Shown here: positions 25,754 to 35,216 of the stretch, in pieces | How positions within the stretch are numbered: the first letter of the stretch is position 1 | Layout of the letters: each line of letters starts with the position of its first letter | DNA from: UBA6163 sp031411655 | GTDB taxonomy: Bacteria; Planctomycetota; Planctomycetia; Pirellulales; Pirellulaceae | NCBI GenBank assembly: GCA_031411655.1 | Contig: JANOBM010000175.1 | Location: 1 to 64,000, forward strand | Direction: 5' to 3' | Length of the DNA: 64,000 nucleotides | Notes under the pieces: generated by a model | Told to the model about the DNA's origin: nothing | The model's database searches: none | The model's input: only the letters and a program-made list of their open reading frames with translations | Translations under genes and position numbers: made by a program

Positions 25754-26836
25754 TTACGTCTCGATTCTTAGCACCGGTAGCCTTCCACGCGTATCGATTC
25801 GCTCTTCGATCGCAGCGGGTGTGCTCATTGGGAGGACGTCCTCATCTTGCCAGCCAGGCTCGTAGCGATCGCCCTGCCAAGCGTCCAACTCGGTCATACG
25901 ATCTTCAATTTCTTTTCGTAGTGACGACTTTTCCAAACACCATAGCGGGCCGATCAAGAAGTCGGGTGGCGCATCTCCGCTGATTCTTTCCACTATCGTA
26001 TCCGGTGGAATTAACCGGAGGAAATCGATCAGCGTTTCAACATACTCGGCACGTTCCATCAGGGTCACCTGACCGCTGAGAACCTGATCGCCAAGAGGTG
26101 TGCCGCGAACTGCATAGAGATTGTGGATTTTGACGGCATGGACGCCAAGAGTCCCGATCGATCGCGCCGTATGGAGCATCATCTCACGAGTTTCCCCAGG
26201 GATGCCCAAGATGATATGAGCGCAGGTCTCGAAGCCGCGATGGCAACTTCGTTGCATGGCGTCGACCATGTGTCCATGCCGATGCGCCCGGTTCATCCAA
26301 GCCAAACTAGCGTCGTGACGAGATTGCATCCCGTACTCCAGTGATACGTAAGTCTCCCGAGCCAACTGACTGAGTAAATCCAGAACGGGATCCGGAACGC
26401 AATCCGGCCGAGTTCCAATCGCCAAGCCTACGATCTCGGGCGAGGCAGACAACGCGAGTCGGTAAACTTCTTCCAATTGTTCGACGGGTGCATAGGTATT
26501 GGTCGCTGGCTGAAAATAGGCGATGAACCCAGCCACCTGTTTGTATCGTCGGCGGAGCGAAATCATGCCTCTGGTGAGTTGATCCGATACCGAAGCCAAT
26601 CGCACTCGTCGACTTGGACTAAACGATCGATTGTCGCAAAAGTTGCACCCGCCGCGGGCAACCGCACCGTCAACATTGGGACAGGTAAATCCCGCGTCGA
26701 GGCTAATTCTTTGAATTCTTCCTCCAAAGCGCCGTTTGAGATCCGCACCGAAAGACCGAAAGCGAGGCAATCCATCCGTACTCTGAGGACTATCCATCAC
26801 GTTTTCAGCCAATTCGAATTGAAATTCTTCTGCCAT
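25754..26836 (-). CDS. Radical SAM protein, TIGR01212/YhcC-type
   Basis: 360-residue radical SAM enzyme. The SAM-binding cysteines are at 52, 64 and 67 in CPNVDGAVARGGCNFC, the long-spaced pattern of the TIGR01212 (E. coli YhcC) group rather than the ordinary CxxxCxxC. Further group signs are AYFQPATNTYAPVEQLE, VGLAIGTRPDC, LEYGMQS and MNRAHRHGH. The biological substrate of this group is not firmly established. The start at 26836 (MAEEFQFE) is chosen because longer versions would overlap the FHA gene on the other strand. It converges with the platform-protein gene. Confidence 0.87.
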   Translation of the reverse strand: MAEEFQFELAENVMDSPQSTDGLPRFRSFGADLKRRFGGRIQRISLDAGFTCPNVDGAVARGGCNFCDNRSFSPSRRVRLASVSDQLTRGMISLRRRYKQVAGFIAYFQPATNTYAPVEQLEEVYRLALSASPEIVGLAIGTRPDCVPDPVLDLLSQLARETYVSLEYGMQSRHDASLAWMNRAHRHGHMVDAMQRSCHRGFETCAHIILGIPGETREMMLHTARSIGTLGVHAVKIHNLYAVRGTPLGDQVLSGQVTLMERAEYVETLIDFLRLIPPDTIVERISGDAPPDFLIGPLWCLEKSSLRKEIEDRMTELDAWQGDRYEPGWQDEDVLPMSTPAAIEERIDTRGRLPVLRIET

Positions 26837-26961
26837 CCGGTCTCTTTCAGTCGTTGAACTTCTCGTCACTCCAGTAAAATATAGTGAGGGAAGGCGGGGC
26901 GGGCGTTCGTCCGCCGGGGCTTGGTAGATAATTCGGCGGTTTATACACGCGAGTATCAGTA

Positions 26962-27420
26962 ATGACTTGGGACCAGAAAGTTGAGGGGCCGCTAAAATAC
27001 GGCATGTTGGTTCCCGTTGGCGGTGGAGATCCCATCCCACTGCTTAAGGACCGTTTGGTACTTGGACGGCGCGAGGGATGTGACATCGTCCTTGGATTCG
27101 CCAACGTGTCCGGGCAGCACTGTCGAATGACCGTCGAACATGGCTACTGGTTTGTGCGCGATCTGGGAAGTCGAAACGGTACTAAAGTCGACGGACGCCC
27201 GATTATCCGTAAACGACTTGACCCCAAATGCAAGATTTCCTTCGCTAAACACGAGTACCGAATCGAGTACGAGCCTCAAGATCTTGGGGCGTTTGGGCCA
27301 CCTCCCGCGGACGACGATCACATGGAAGAGTTGATGAAAAGCTCGCTGATGGACCGAGCTGGCTTGAGTCGCCGAAGCTCGACCGATCCTTCGAAAAACC
27401 GTAAAGCGACGGATCTATAG
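26962..27420 (+). CDS. FHA-domain protein
   Basis: 152 residues, mostly one forkhead-associated domain (about 28-105) that binds phosphothreonine peptides. Conserved features are LVLGRREGCDI (Gly-Arg), SGQHCRM (Ser...His) and DLGSRNGTKVDG (Asn-Gly). The C-terminal ~45 residues are polar, with a short Ser/Arg-rich run and no second domain. No Ser/Thr kinase is encoded nearby, so its partner is unknown. A 7-base palindrome at 27410-27427 overlaps the stop codon (CGGATCT-atag-AGATCCG). The gene is divergent from the radical SAM gene. Confidence 0.88.
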   Translation: MTWDQKVEGPLKYGMLVPVGGGDPIPLLKDRLVLGRREGCDIVLGFANVSGQHCRMTVEHGYWFVRDLGSRNGTKVDGRPIIRKRLDPKCKISFAKHEYRIEYEPQDLGAFGPPPADDDHMEELMKSSLMDRAGLSRRSSTDPSKNRKATDL

Positions 27421-27510
27421 AGATCCGCCGGATGCGGTATAGTGGGTCGCCAATCGGACCAATGAGGAACGATCCCGACCCACTCTCTTTCGACAGGACG
27501 TAGATTTCCG

Positions 27511-27822
27511 ATGCCGCGTTTAGCCCACCACGTATTTTTTACGCTCAACGACAACAGTGATGCGAACGTCGAAAAGCTTGTCGCTTCCTGCAAGAAGTAC
27601 CTCGCCGACCACGATGGCGTCATCGATTTTTCGGTGGGGACGCGAGATACAGAGCTGAATCGCCCGGTCAACGATATCCAATTTGACGTTTCGCTCCACG
27701 TCATTTTCCGTGATCGCGCCTCCCACGACGCCTACCAAACCGCTCCCCTGCACCTCGAATTCATCGCCTTGGAAAAGGCAAATTGGAAGCAGGCTCGCGT
27801 TTTCGACAGCTATTTGGTGTGA
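27511..27822 (+). CDS. Dabb (stress-responsive alpha/beta-barrel) protein
   Basis: 103-residue single-domain protein of the Dabb ferredoxin-like fold. It starts RLAHHVFFTLND, contains a central helix (NVEKLVASCKKYLADHDGV), then IDFSVGTRD, VSLHVIFRDRASHDAYQTAPLHLEF and a terminal strand, the usual family layout with the H-x-F start and the DAYQ...H element. Members form dimeric barrels; some are enzymes, many have no known role. The gene stands between the FHA and acyltransferase genes, with about 90 and 160 bases of space, so operon membership is possible but not clear. Confidence 0.83.
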   Translation: MPRLAHHVFFTLNDNSDANVEKLVASCKKYLADHDGVIDFSVGTRDTELNRPVNDIQFDVSLHVIFRDRASHDAYQTAPLHLEFIALEKANWKQARVFDSYLV

Positions 27823-27981
27823 TGCCGACTGTCCGGCTATCGACCTTTCTTGTCATCGGCTTTCTCGTTAAAACGGCGCCGCTCCGAGAAGTTGGTGAGT
27901 AGTAGCCTATGGGATTCGGAACCGGCCGAATCCGATTTTAGCATTCGAAATCGTTGGAACACTTAGAAAGTAGGTAGTGAA

Positions 27982-30288
27982 ATGAGCCCATGGCTTTTAG
28001 TCGCACTCGGAATCACTATCTCGCTTGCCGGTGTTGTATTTTTTGCAATCTACCAGCGTAGGACGTTTGTTCGCTGCCTGTTTTCACCGATGCTGACCCT
28101 GCTCTACCGTGCTCGCGTCGTCGGCGTAGAAAACTTTCCACGCGACGGTGGAGTCGTGGTGCTGAGCAATCACGTTTCTTGGATCGACGGCATTTTGCTG
28201 TTGTGGCTGCTTCCGCGAAACGTTCGATTCGTAGTCGATTCGGGTAATTTTCATTCCCGAATAGCGGATTGGTTTGCTGGCGGATTCGACACGATCATGA
28301 TGTCCAGCAGTCCCAAATCGGTTGGCCGCGCGCTGGTAACCGCCCGTGAAGCATTGAATCACGGGGGCGTCGTTGGCATTTTCCCTGAAGGCACGCTGAC
28401 TCGTACCGGTCACCTCCAGTCGTTCAAGCCGGGAATCACCAAGATCGTTAAAGGCACACAAGCACACCTCCTTCCTGTCTACTTGCATGGAATGTGGGGC
28501 AGCATCTTCAGCTTCTCCGAAGGTAAATTTTTCTGGAAGCTGCCTTCGTGGCCACGGCGTGAGTTAACGCTCTACATAGATAAGCCACTGCCAGTGGATA
28601 CACCGGCGGCGGCATTGCAACTGCACGTTTTGAAACTCAGCGCGCAAGCCGCGATAGGCCACCGCCATGACTATCCGGTCCTGCCCGTTGAGATCATTCG
28701 AACCTGGCGACAAGACAGCAAACGACTCAAAGTCGCCGACTCCACAGGCGTGGAGTTAAAGGGACGCGACGCGTTGATCCGCGCGCTCGCCCTTCGACGA
28801 ATGCTTCGACGCGAGGTCTTGAAAGACGACGAAACTACCGTTGGCTTGTTGCTTCCACCAAGTGTTGCGGGGGTACTCGCCAATGTGGCGATGGCTTTCG
28901 ACCGGCGCGTTACAGCTAATCTCAATTACACGTTATCTTCCGGCGCGGTGGACTACTGTGTTGAACAAGCAGGAATCAGAACGATCCTTTCAAGTGCCAA
29001 GTTCATGGAGAAAATTGAACTCAAGCTGAAGGCAAAAGTCGTTGCGTTGGAAGACCTCAAAGATAAAGTCTCGCGCACCGATAAACTGGTCGCGTTTATT
29101 CAAGCAGTACTCACGCCACGATTCGTGTTGGAGATGATCCTTGGCCTCAACCGAGTCAAACCCGATGATTTACTGACCTTGATATTCACCAGCGGGTCCA
29201 CCGGCAATCCGAAAGGCGTCATGCTGAGCCACGCCAATATTAGTCACAATGTTGAGGCGATCCGACGGGCAGTCCGACTCAATCACGAGGATGTGGTTTT
29301 AGGAATTTTGCCGTTTTTCCATTCGTTCGGTTATTCGGTCACGCTTTGGGGGGTGATGACCATTGGGCCGATGGGCGTTTATCACTTCAATCCACTCGAT
29401 GCCCGGCAAGTGGGAAAACTTGCGGAACGCTATGGAGCAACGGTCTTACTTGGCACACCGACATTCCTCCGCGGCTACCTGCGGCGGGTCGAACCGGCGC
29501 AGTTCTCCAAATTGAACGTAGTCGTAGTTGGGGCCGAAAAAATGCCTGCAGACTTGTTTGAAGCATTCGAAAAACAATTCGGCGTCCGCCCTGTCGAAGG
29601 ATACGGTACCACGGAGCTCAGTCCGCTCGTGTCTGTCAATATTCCTCCATCTCGTTCCCAAGCAAAGTACCAGGTCGATCGCATCGAAGGATCGGTCGGA
29701 CGGCCACTTCCAGGGGTAGCTGCCCGAATTGTTTCTTCCGATGACGAGTCGATCGAAATGTCTGCTGACCAAGATGGCATGCTGTTGATCACCGGTCCTA
29801 ATGTCATGAAAGGTTACTTGGGACAAAAAGGCTTGACGGACAAGGTGATTCGCGATGGCTGGTATGTGACCGGTGACATTGCTCACATCGACGACCAAGG
29901 CTTTCTTCATATCACCGGGCGACTCAGTCGATTTTCTAAAGTTGGGGGTGAAATGGTTCCCCACATCCGCATTGAAGAAGAGATGATGAAGGCAATCGCG
30001 GATGATCCCAACGACGAATTGATTCAGCTCTGCGTCACCGCAGTCCCCGATGAAAAACGAGGTGAACGATTGATTGTCCTGCACCTACCAACGACAAAAA
30101 CACCGGACGATCTTCGCGCTGCGATAACTGCTGCGGGGCTTCCCAATTTGTTTTTACCATCCCGGGATAGTTTCTTTTTGGTAGAAAAAATACCGCTGCT
30201 AGGAACGGGTAAGCTCGACTTAAAAGCTTCGAAGGATCTGGCGATAGAATTAGTCGCCAAACAAGACGCGGGGCCGGAGCCAGTTTAA
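27982..30288 (+). CDS. aas: Fused lysophospholipid acyltransferase / acyl-ACP (fatty acid) ligase, Aas-like
   Basis: 768-residue fusion. A single N-terminal membrane helix (about 5-25) is followed by a PlsC acyltransferase domain with NHVSWID near residue 62 and FPEGTLTR near 135. From ~245 an AMP-forming acyl-activating domain follows, with the P-loop FTSGSTGNPKGVMLSH near 402, a YGTTELSPL segment and GWYVTGDIAHID. The pair matches the bifunctional Aas enzyme that re-acylates 2-acyl-lysophospholipids using free fatty acid bound to ACP. The LplT-type transporter that is fused or adjacent in some bacteria is not present here. A DUF218 gene begins immediately after the stop, so the two are probably co-transcribed. 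Confidence 0.88.
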   Translation: MSPWLLVALGITISLAGVVFFAIYQRRTFVRCLFSPMLTLLYRARVVGVENFPRDGGVVVLSNHVSWIDGILLLWLLPRNVRFVVDSGNFHSRIADWFAGGFDTIMMSSSPKSVGRALVTAREALNHGGVVGIFPEGTLTRTGHLQSFKPGITKIVKGTQAHLLPVYLHGMWGSIFSFSEGKFFWKLPSWPRRELTLYIDKPLPVDTPAAALQLHVLKLSAQAAIGHRHDYPVLPVEIIRTWRQDSKRLKVADSTGVELKGRDALIRALALRRMLRREVLKDDETTVGLLLPPSVAGVLANVAMAFDRRVTANLNYTLSSGAVDYCVEQAGIRTILSSAKFMEKIELKLKAKVVALEDLKDKVSRTDKLVAFIQAVLTPRFVLEMILGLNRVKPDDLLTLIFTSGSTGNPKGVMLSHANISHNVEAIRRAVRLNHEDVVLGILPFFHSFGYSVTLWGVMTIGPMGVYHFNPLDARQVGKLAERYGATVLLGTPTFLRGYLRRVEPAQFSKLNVVVVGAEKMPADLFEAFEKQFGVRPVEGYGTTELSPLVSVNIPPSRSQAKYQVDRIEGSVGRPLPGVAARIVSSDDESIEMSADQDGMLLITGPNVMKGYLGQKGLTDKVIRDGWYVTGDIAHIDDQGFLHITGRLSRFSKVGGEMVPHIRIEEEMMKAIADDPNDELIQLCVTAVPDEKRGERLIVLHLPTTKTPDDLRAAITAAGLPNLFLPSRDSFFLVEKIPLLGTGKLDLKASKDLAIELVAKQDAGPEPV

Positions 30289-30289
30289 C

Positions 30290-31207
30290 GTGACGGCCTG
30301 CGGACACCTGAATGACCGACGCACCTACGGTTGGTTGCCAGCGATCGCCACTGCTTGCCTGGCTGGCACCATGGTCTTGATCGCATGGAAGATGGAGGGC
30401 ACGCTGGCGGCGCAGCGTATCGTTGTCGACCTCGTCATGCCGATCGGCCTTGCTTGGCTCGGTACATTTGGCACGACGGTCTACCGTTTCCGATGTAATC
30501 AAAAGCATGCAGGAGCGATTTCACTCTTGTTATTCCTTTCGATCACGGTCTTGTTCAGCCCGGTGGTGAATCGAGCGATGATGAAATGGATCGAAGTTCC
30601 GCCACCGGTCCAATCATCTCTGGCACCCGACGCACCAAGATATCGAGCGGTTGTTGTCCTCGGCGGCGGCGCATCTTTGGCACGTAATGGCGATCCCCAA
30701 TTGACGGACGACGGGCAAAGGATCGCCATGGCGGCACAGATGTGGTATGCCGGCAAAGTCGATGCCATCATCCTCACCGGGCAAGACAACTTTATTCCCG
30801 GCCTTCCTACCAGTTCCCCCGAACAACAAACTTTGCGTGATCTCTCCAATCCTGGGCGTGCGGGAATCGAACTACTCCTCTCGCTTGGTCTCCCCAAAGA
30901 TCGACTGTATCGCATTGCCGGCATCCATACGGCTGGTGAAATGGTCGAGCTTCGCAACTTCCTCGAGTCGCCTCCGAGTTCATTCCCAATCGCTGGAGAA
31001 ATCGGCTTGATTACTAGTGCTTTCCATATCCCTAGAGCGATGCGACTTGCGCAGCGAGAAGGATTATTGCTGCGGCCAATTCCCGTCGCGTTCAGAATTG
31101 GTCCAGACGAACCGTGGACGGTCAATGACTTCATTCCCCGAGTGCAAGCCGGCGGACAATTCTATACCGTCTTGAGAGAATTGTTGGCGCGTGTGGTCGG
31201 GCGCTGA
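30290..31207 (+). CDS. DUF218/YdcF-ElyC-SanA family membrane protein
   Basis: 305 residues. Three hydrophobic segments at about 15-33, 45-68 and 80-98 precede a DUF218 domain, as in ElyC/SanA/YdcF proteins. Domain marks are AVVVLGGGASLARNGDPQLTDDGQRIAMA, VDAIILTGQDN and LITSAFHIPRAMRLAQREGL, with variable loops between. Relatives act in envelope or undecaprenyl/peptidoglycan homeostasis, but the biochemistry is not settled. The GTG start is one base after the aas stop and gives a leader with no other choice; coupling to a lipid-recycling enzyme fits an envelope role. Confidence 0.82.
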   Translation: MTACGHLNDRRTYGWLPAIATACLAGTMVLIAWKMEGTLAAQRIVVDLVMPIGLAWLGTFGTTVYRFRCNQKHAGAISLLLFLSITVLFSPVVNRAMMKWIEVPPPVQSSLAPDAPRYRAVVVLGGGASLARNGDPQLTDDGQRIAMAAQMWYAGKVDAIILTGQDNFIPGLPTSSPEQQTLRDLSNPGRAGIELLLSLGLPKDRLYRIAGIHTAGEMVELRNFLESPPSSFPIAGEIGLITSAFHIPRAMRLAQREGLLLRPIPVAFRIGPDEPWTVNDFIPRVQAGGQFYTVLRELLARVVGR

Positions 31208-31418
31208 ATGCCATCGGCACATTCGGTATTTTCGTCATAGGATGCCTTGGCGATTCGCGACTGCATGATTGTGTGCTCACTCAATGCGCGACGCGAGGTC
31301 GCCGGTGACTTTTCGGCATAGGCTTGAATGCCCTGTGCAAATGACCTGCGCCGAATACTGTTCCGGTGTTAGGAGTATCGGCGGCAGTCACATTCTTTGT
31401 TCATTGTCCCCAAACGCC

Positions 31419-32543
31419 ATGATTATCTCTTCAGGTCGAATTTCGCAACGTTCGACAAGTCAAACGTCAATTACTTGGCTGACGCTTCTCGCCGTCATTC
31501 TACTTTGCCAGTCCAGCAGTCAACTTCGCGCGATCGAGCCAAACCTTGTGCAATGGAAAGTCGGCAAGTCATTGCAAACCGGTGTGAGTCTCGCTCGCGA
31601 CCCTTCGACGTGGTTGATATTAGGGACCGATGGCCAACTGCACTACCTAGAATCCGCCGCGTCATTCCGCGACGTCCGCCCGATGGTTGGTGACTTTGTC
31701 CCCGATTCGCCACTCGAAATGCGAGCATCGTTAATGCGTGAATTTGGCTCTACTTTTGAAGTGATTGTGACAAAGAACTTTCTTGTAGTTCAGCCTAAAG
31801 GCCGAGGCAATAAGTGGCCCGAGACGTTTGAAAGCCTCCATCAGCAATTCACGTTTCAACTCGAAAGATGCAACGTCAACGTGCGAACAGGCAAATTCAA
31901 GATGGTTGCGGTGGTCCTTCCAGATCGCGCCGCGCTCCATGCCGAGCTCGATCGCCAAAATATCCCAAGTGGCTCGATCGCGGGGATATACATTGCCAAC
32001 AGCAATCGAGTCTACACCCATGACAATGGCGACGCAGCCGATGTATTAGCAGTGCTGCGTCACGAGGCTGCACATCAATCTGCTTTCAACAGCAATGTTC
32101 ACAGCCGTCTCAATGAAACGCCTAAGTGGCTCACCGAGGGCTTGGGGATGCTGTTTGAATCACCGACGATTGCGACAGGCCGCTCAACGACCTCACTTTC
32201 AAAAAAATCGCATGCTGATGCCCTCGTAACCCTTCATCTTCGATATTCCGACGAACGGAATTCGCTCGCAGCCGACATGGTCCGTTTGATTGGCGATGAC
32301 TCGATGTTTGGCAATGCGAAGGAAATTCGAGATGCCTATGCAATCAGCTGGCTGATGATGTTTTACTTCAGCGAAAAACGTCCTGCGGTTTATGCCGAGT
32401 ATTTGAATCATACCGCATCACGCCCGCCATTCGTCGAATACACTCGCGACCAACGCCTCCATGATTTCCAGCGGTTGACAGGATCTTCGGTCGAACGGTT
32501 CGCTGAAGACACTATCAAATGGCTACCGACCCTGGCGAATTAG
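31419..32543 (+). CDS. Secreted DUF1570 protein, putative zinc metallopeptidase
   Basis: 374 residues with an N-terminal signal region (about 18-40, TWLTLLAVILLCQSSSQ). The DUF1570-type domain has LRHEAAHQSAFN, an HExxH zinc motif with His215 and His219, followed after ~27 residues by WLTEGLGMLFES, where a second Glu is well placed as zinc ligand in a gluzincin. Such proteins are frequent in planctomycetes; peptidase activity is inferred from the motif. I chose the ATG at 31419; a TTG at 31269 would add 50 residues before the signal peptide. It lies about 210 bases downstream of the DUF218 gene. Confidence 0.8.
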   Translation: MIISSGRISQRSTSQTSITWLTLLAVILLCQSSSQLRAIEPNLVQWKVGKSLQTGVSLARDPSTWLILGTDGQLHYLESAASFRDVRPMVGDFVPDSPLEMRASLMREFGSTFEVIVTKNFLVVQPKGRGNKWPETFESLHQQFTFQLERCNVNVRTGKFKMVAVVLPDRAALHAELDRQNIPSGSIAGIYIANSNRVYTHDNGDAADVLAVLRHEAAHQSAFNSNVHSRLNETPKWLTEGLGMLFESPTIATGRSTTSLSKKSHADALVTLHLRYSDERNSLAADMVRLIGDDSMFGNAKEIRDAYAISWLMMFYFSEKRPAVYAEYLNHTASRPPFVEYTRDQRLHDFQRLTGSSVERFAEDTIKWLPTLAN

Positions 32544-32565
32544 CCGTCATGGGAAATCCGATGGA

Positions 32566-33819
32566 TCAAAGGTTCCCATCGGAATCAAAGCCCATGTCGT
32601 GAAGCTCACCCAACGCCACCAGCTTGGTTGACCAATCCGTTTCGTTCCAGAGCGATTCTGAAATCTCCATTTCGGCGACGGACAGCGTATCAGCGATACG
32701 AACGATGCGAGCCAAGCGGGTGTCGGCAAGCGGTAACGAAGCGAGCATTTTTTCAATCGCCTCGCGATCGGTATCAAAGGCTATGGGCATCTTTGCGCTT
32801 TGGGGGGTTAACGCCGTGAGTGAATTAATGTTTGTTTTGCTAGAGTCCGTTTCCCGTACAAGGCGTGTGGTGGTCACGTCAGCCATGCCGATTCCGATCG
32901 CATTGCCGTGAGTTTCAGGTGTCAGACCACGAACGAAAATGCGACGAATGAACGGCGCCGCTCGTCCGTCTCGCATCGGCAGGCTATTGTACCCGTGAAT
33001 GCTTCGATTGATCACATTCGGGTCCAGTCCCGCACCACTGATATTCTTCCCGATTGCATCGACGATCAACAAATCGATCTCGTCAAACGGCAACAGCGGC
33101 ATCAGCGATTTCGCTTCTGTAAGCATTTGGTCTTCAGCGGACTCCAACTCATCACGCGTTACCGCGGCAATACGAGCGGTGTCATGGAATTGATTTTCAA
33201 GAATTGCGATGCCACCAATCAACGGGGCTTGGCGAATGATCACACTCGCCATCCCACGAATCACTCGCTCATAGCCGTGCATTGTCGCGGCTAAGTGCAT
33301 CGCGGTTGCCCCCGCGCGTTTGCCAAGTCCGATGACGCACATCTTGATCAGTCCACTTCCAAGTGTCCCAAAAAAATCGGTGTGTGGTTTGATCCGATTA
33401 ATCAGCAGTATTCCATCGGCGGCGAGTGCTTCGGTACTGCAAAATACGGGCACGCCGTTGTCGGTCGTACCGATTTGCCAAACCTCAAGCGAAGCGTGGA
33501 TGGGCGTTCGCATCGAAGCTTCGGTGATGCCGTAGCTTGCGAGCACCTCTAACTGGCCCTCAGGAGTCGCTCCTCCATGGCTCCCCATTGCCGGGATGAT
33601 AAAGGGATCAGCGCCCGCGCGACGCAATTGGTCAATGACAGCACTGACAATTTCGGCCAAATGCGTTATTCCTCGACTACCAACGCCTACAGCTATCCTC
33701 GCACCAGGACTGAGAAGTGGAAGCAGTCTTTCGAATTCGGATTCGATAGAAGCAACAATATCAATTGGCGGTGTGACAGCGAAGTTCTGACGAACACGCA
33801 ATAATCGTGGCAAGTTCAT
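32566..33819 (-). CDS. LarA-like (lactate racemase domain, DUF2088) protein
   Basis: 417-residue protein of the LarA/DUF2088 group. The N-terminal half contains VGVGSRGITHLAEIVSAVID, FIIPAMGSHGGATPEGQ and a YGITEASMRTPI stretch, all at the usual spacing; IKPHTDFFGTLGSGLIKMCVIGLGKR follows near 150. True lactate racemase uses a nickel-pincer nucleotide made by LarB/C/E, and none of these is in the window, so the substrate may differ and the cofactor is not shown. No signal peptide. It converges with the DUF1570 gene and lies 153 bases downstream of mqnE on the same strand. Confidence 0.8.
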   Translation of the reverse strand: MNLPRLLRVRQNFAVTPPIDIVASIESEFERLLPLLSPGARIAVGVGSRGITHLAEIVSAVIDQLRRAGADPFIIPAMGSHGGATPEGQLEVLASYGITEASMRTPIHASLEVWQIGTTDNGVPVFCSTEALAADGILLINRIKPHTDFFGTLGSGLIKMCVIGLGKRAGATAMHLAATMHGYERVIRGMASVIIRQAPLIGGIAILENQFHDTARIAAVTRDELESAEDQMLTEAKSLMPLLPFDEIDLLIVDAIGKNISGAGLDPNVINRSIHGYNSLPMRDGRAAPFIRRIFVRGLTPETHGNAIGIGMADVTTTRLVRETDSSKTNINSLTALTPQSAKMPIAFDTDREAIEKMLASLPLADTRLARIVRIADTLSVAEMEISESLWNETDWSTKLVALGELHDMGFDSDGNL

Positions 33820-33971
33820 TTGGTGGCTTGTAGGAGTTGTGTGTACTCATGACCCGTACGCATGAGCCTCCTATCATCTTATTACCGTTTACGGTCATCC
33901 CCTAGGTCCATCAACCTTCCAGGATAAATTTACCGGACGACTTGAATTGGCATGGACGTGATGTTGCAAAA

Positions 33972-35129
33972 TCAAATCGACTCAACAAGGTCCTCCACCG
34001 CTTCTCCGATTGTCCATGACGTTGGGCTGGCTCCATCTCGGATAACACGACGGTACAGCGTGTCTCGTTCCACAGGTTGGCGGCCTGCCTCGGTAATTAA
34101 ATGGCGAATGCTGTCGACGGTGAGACATTCGGGAGTCGTTGCACCGGCATCGTGATAAATCAGTTCGTGGCGCACGGTACCGTCAATGTCGTCGGCACCA
34201 TAGCTGAGGGCGGTCTGCGCTGTACCAATGCCAAGCATGATCCAATAGGCCTTCATGTGACGAACGTTATCAAGCATCAACCGACTGATAGCCATCGTCC
34301 GCAGGTCCATCAAGGCGGATGGTTTTTTGATGGAATCAAGCTTGGTATTTTCCGGATGAAACGCTAGGGGAATGAACACCTGAAAACCACCGGTTTCGTC
34401 CTGTAAGTCTCGCAGACGCAAGAGGTGGTCTATCCGATGAAAAGCCTGCTCGATGTGTCCGTAGAGCATCGTGCAATTCGATCGCAACCCGATCTGATGC
34501 GCAGTCCGGTGAATGTTTAGCCACGCATGGGTATTGGCTTTATGTTCACAAAGCTGGTCGCGAACTTCTTGATGAAATATCTCAGCACCGCCACCAGGCA
34601 GGCTACCCAAGCCCGCTTCGCGCATGTCCTCCAACACCCAACGCACGCTTTTCTTGGTCTGGAACTCAAACCAGTTGATTTCAACGCCTGTCCAAGCTTT
34701 AAGGTGAATTTGAGGATAGTTTTCATGGAGAAACGAAATGATATTGCGGTACCAGGCGTAGGGCCGTTGGTGATGAAGTCCACCAACAATATGCATTTCG
34801 GTACAACCATTTTCAGTTGCTTCCTGTCCGCGGGCAAGGATTTGTTCGTCGGTCATCGCGTACCCTTTCGGATCCCGCAAGTCGCTTCGAAAAGCGCAGA
34901 AACGACAGCGGTAGACGCAGACGTTGGTTGGATTCAAGTGTGTGTTGATGTTGAAATAGGCAACGTTGCCGTTCAGGCGTTCGCGAACAAGGTTCGCGAG
35001 GCAACCAATGTCCTGAAGTGAAACTTGAGGATCATAAAGAAAGATACCGTCATCGAGCGTGAGCCTCTCTTGCGATTCGACCTTGTCGCGGATGCTTCGA
35101 AAACGGGCGCGAATTTCGGATTCAATCAT
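33972..35129 (-). CDS. mqnE: Aminofutalosine synthase
   Basis: 385-residue radical SAM enzyme of the futalosine menaquinone pathway; it joins the chorismate-derived enolpyruvyl unit to adenosine. The cluster motif is CVYRCRFC near residue 80, after NTHLNPTNV. Family marks are MHIVGGLHH, LKAWTGVEINWFE, GLGSLPGGGAEIF, MLYGHIEQAFHRIDHLLRLRDLQDETGGFQ and PLAFHPENT. MqnC, the other radical SAM enzyme of the route, has different surroundings to these motifs. The start at 35129 is favoured (MIESEIRARF); longer frames add an unconserved leader. It lies 87 bases downstream of nadB. No other mqn gene is present. Confidence 0.9.
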   Translation of the reverse strand: MIESEIRARFRSIRDKVESQERLTLDDGIFLYDPQVSLQDIGCLANLVRERLNGNVAYFNINTHLNPTNVCVYRCRFCAFRSDLRDPKGYAMTDEQILARGQEATENGCTEMHIVGGLHHQRPYAWYRNIISFLHENYPQIHLKAWTGVEINWFEFQTKKSVRWVLEDMREAGLGSLPGGGAEIFHQEVRDQLCEHKANTHAWLNIHRTAHQIGLRSNCTMLYGHIEQAFHRIDHLLRLRDLQDETGGFQVFIPLAFHPENTKLDSIKKPSALMDLRTMAISRLMLDNVRHMKAYWIMLGIGTAQTALSYGADDIDGTVRHELIYHDAGATTPECLTVDSIRHLITEAGRQPVERDTLYRRVIRDGASPTSWTIGEAVEDLVESI

Positions 35130-35216
35130 CGTTTGTGTCAGTTGGTTTGATTTGCGTTTTTCACTTCTTGAACCGCCCTTTCGCGGCGACCATAACCGCA
35201 GCGAAGGCGTCAATGA

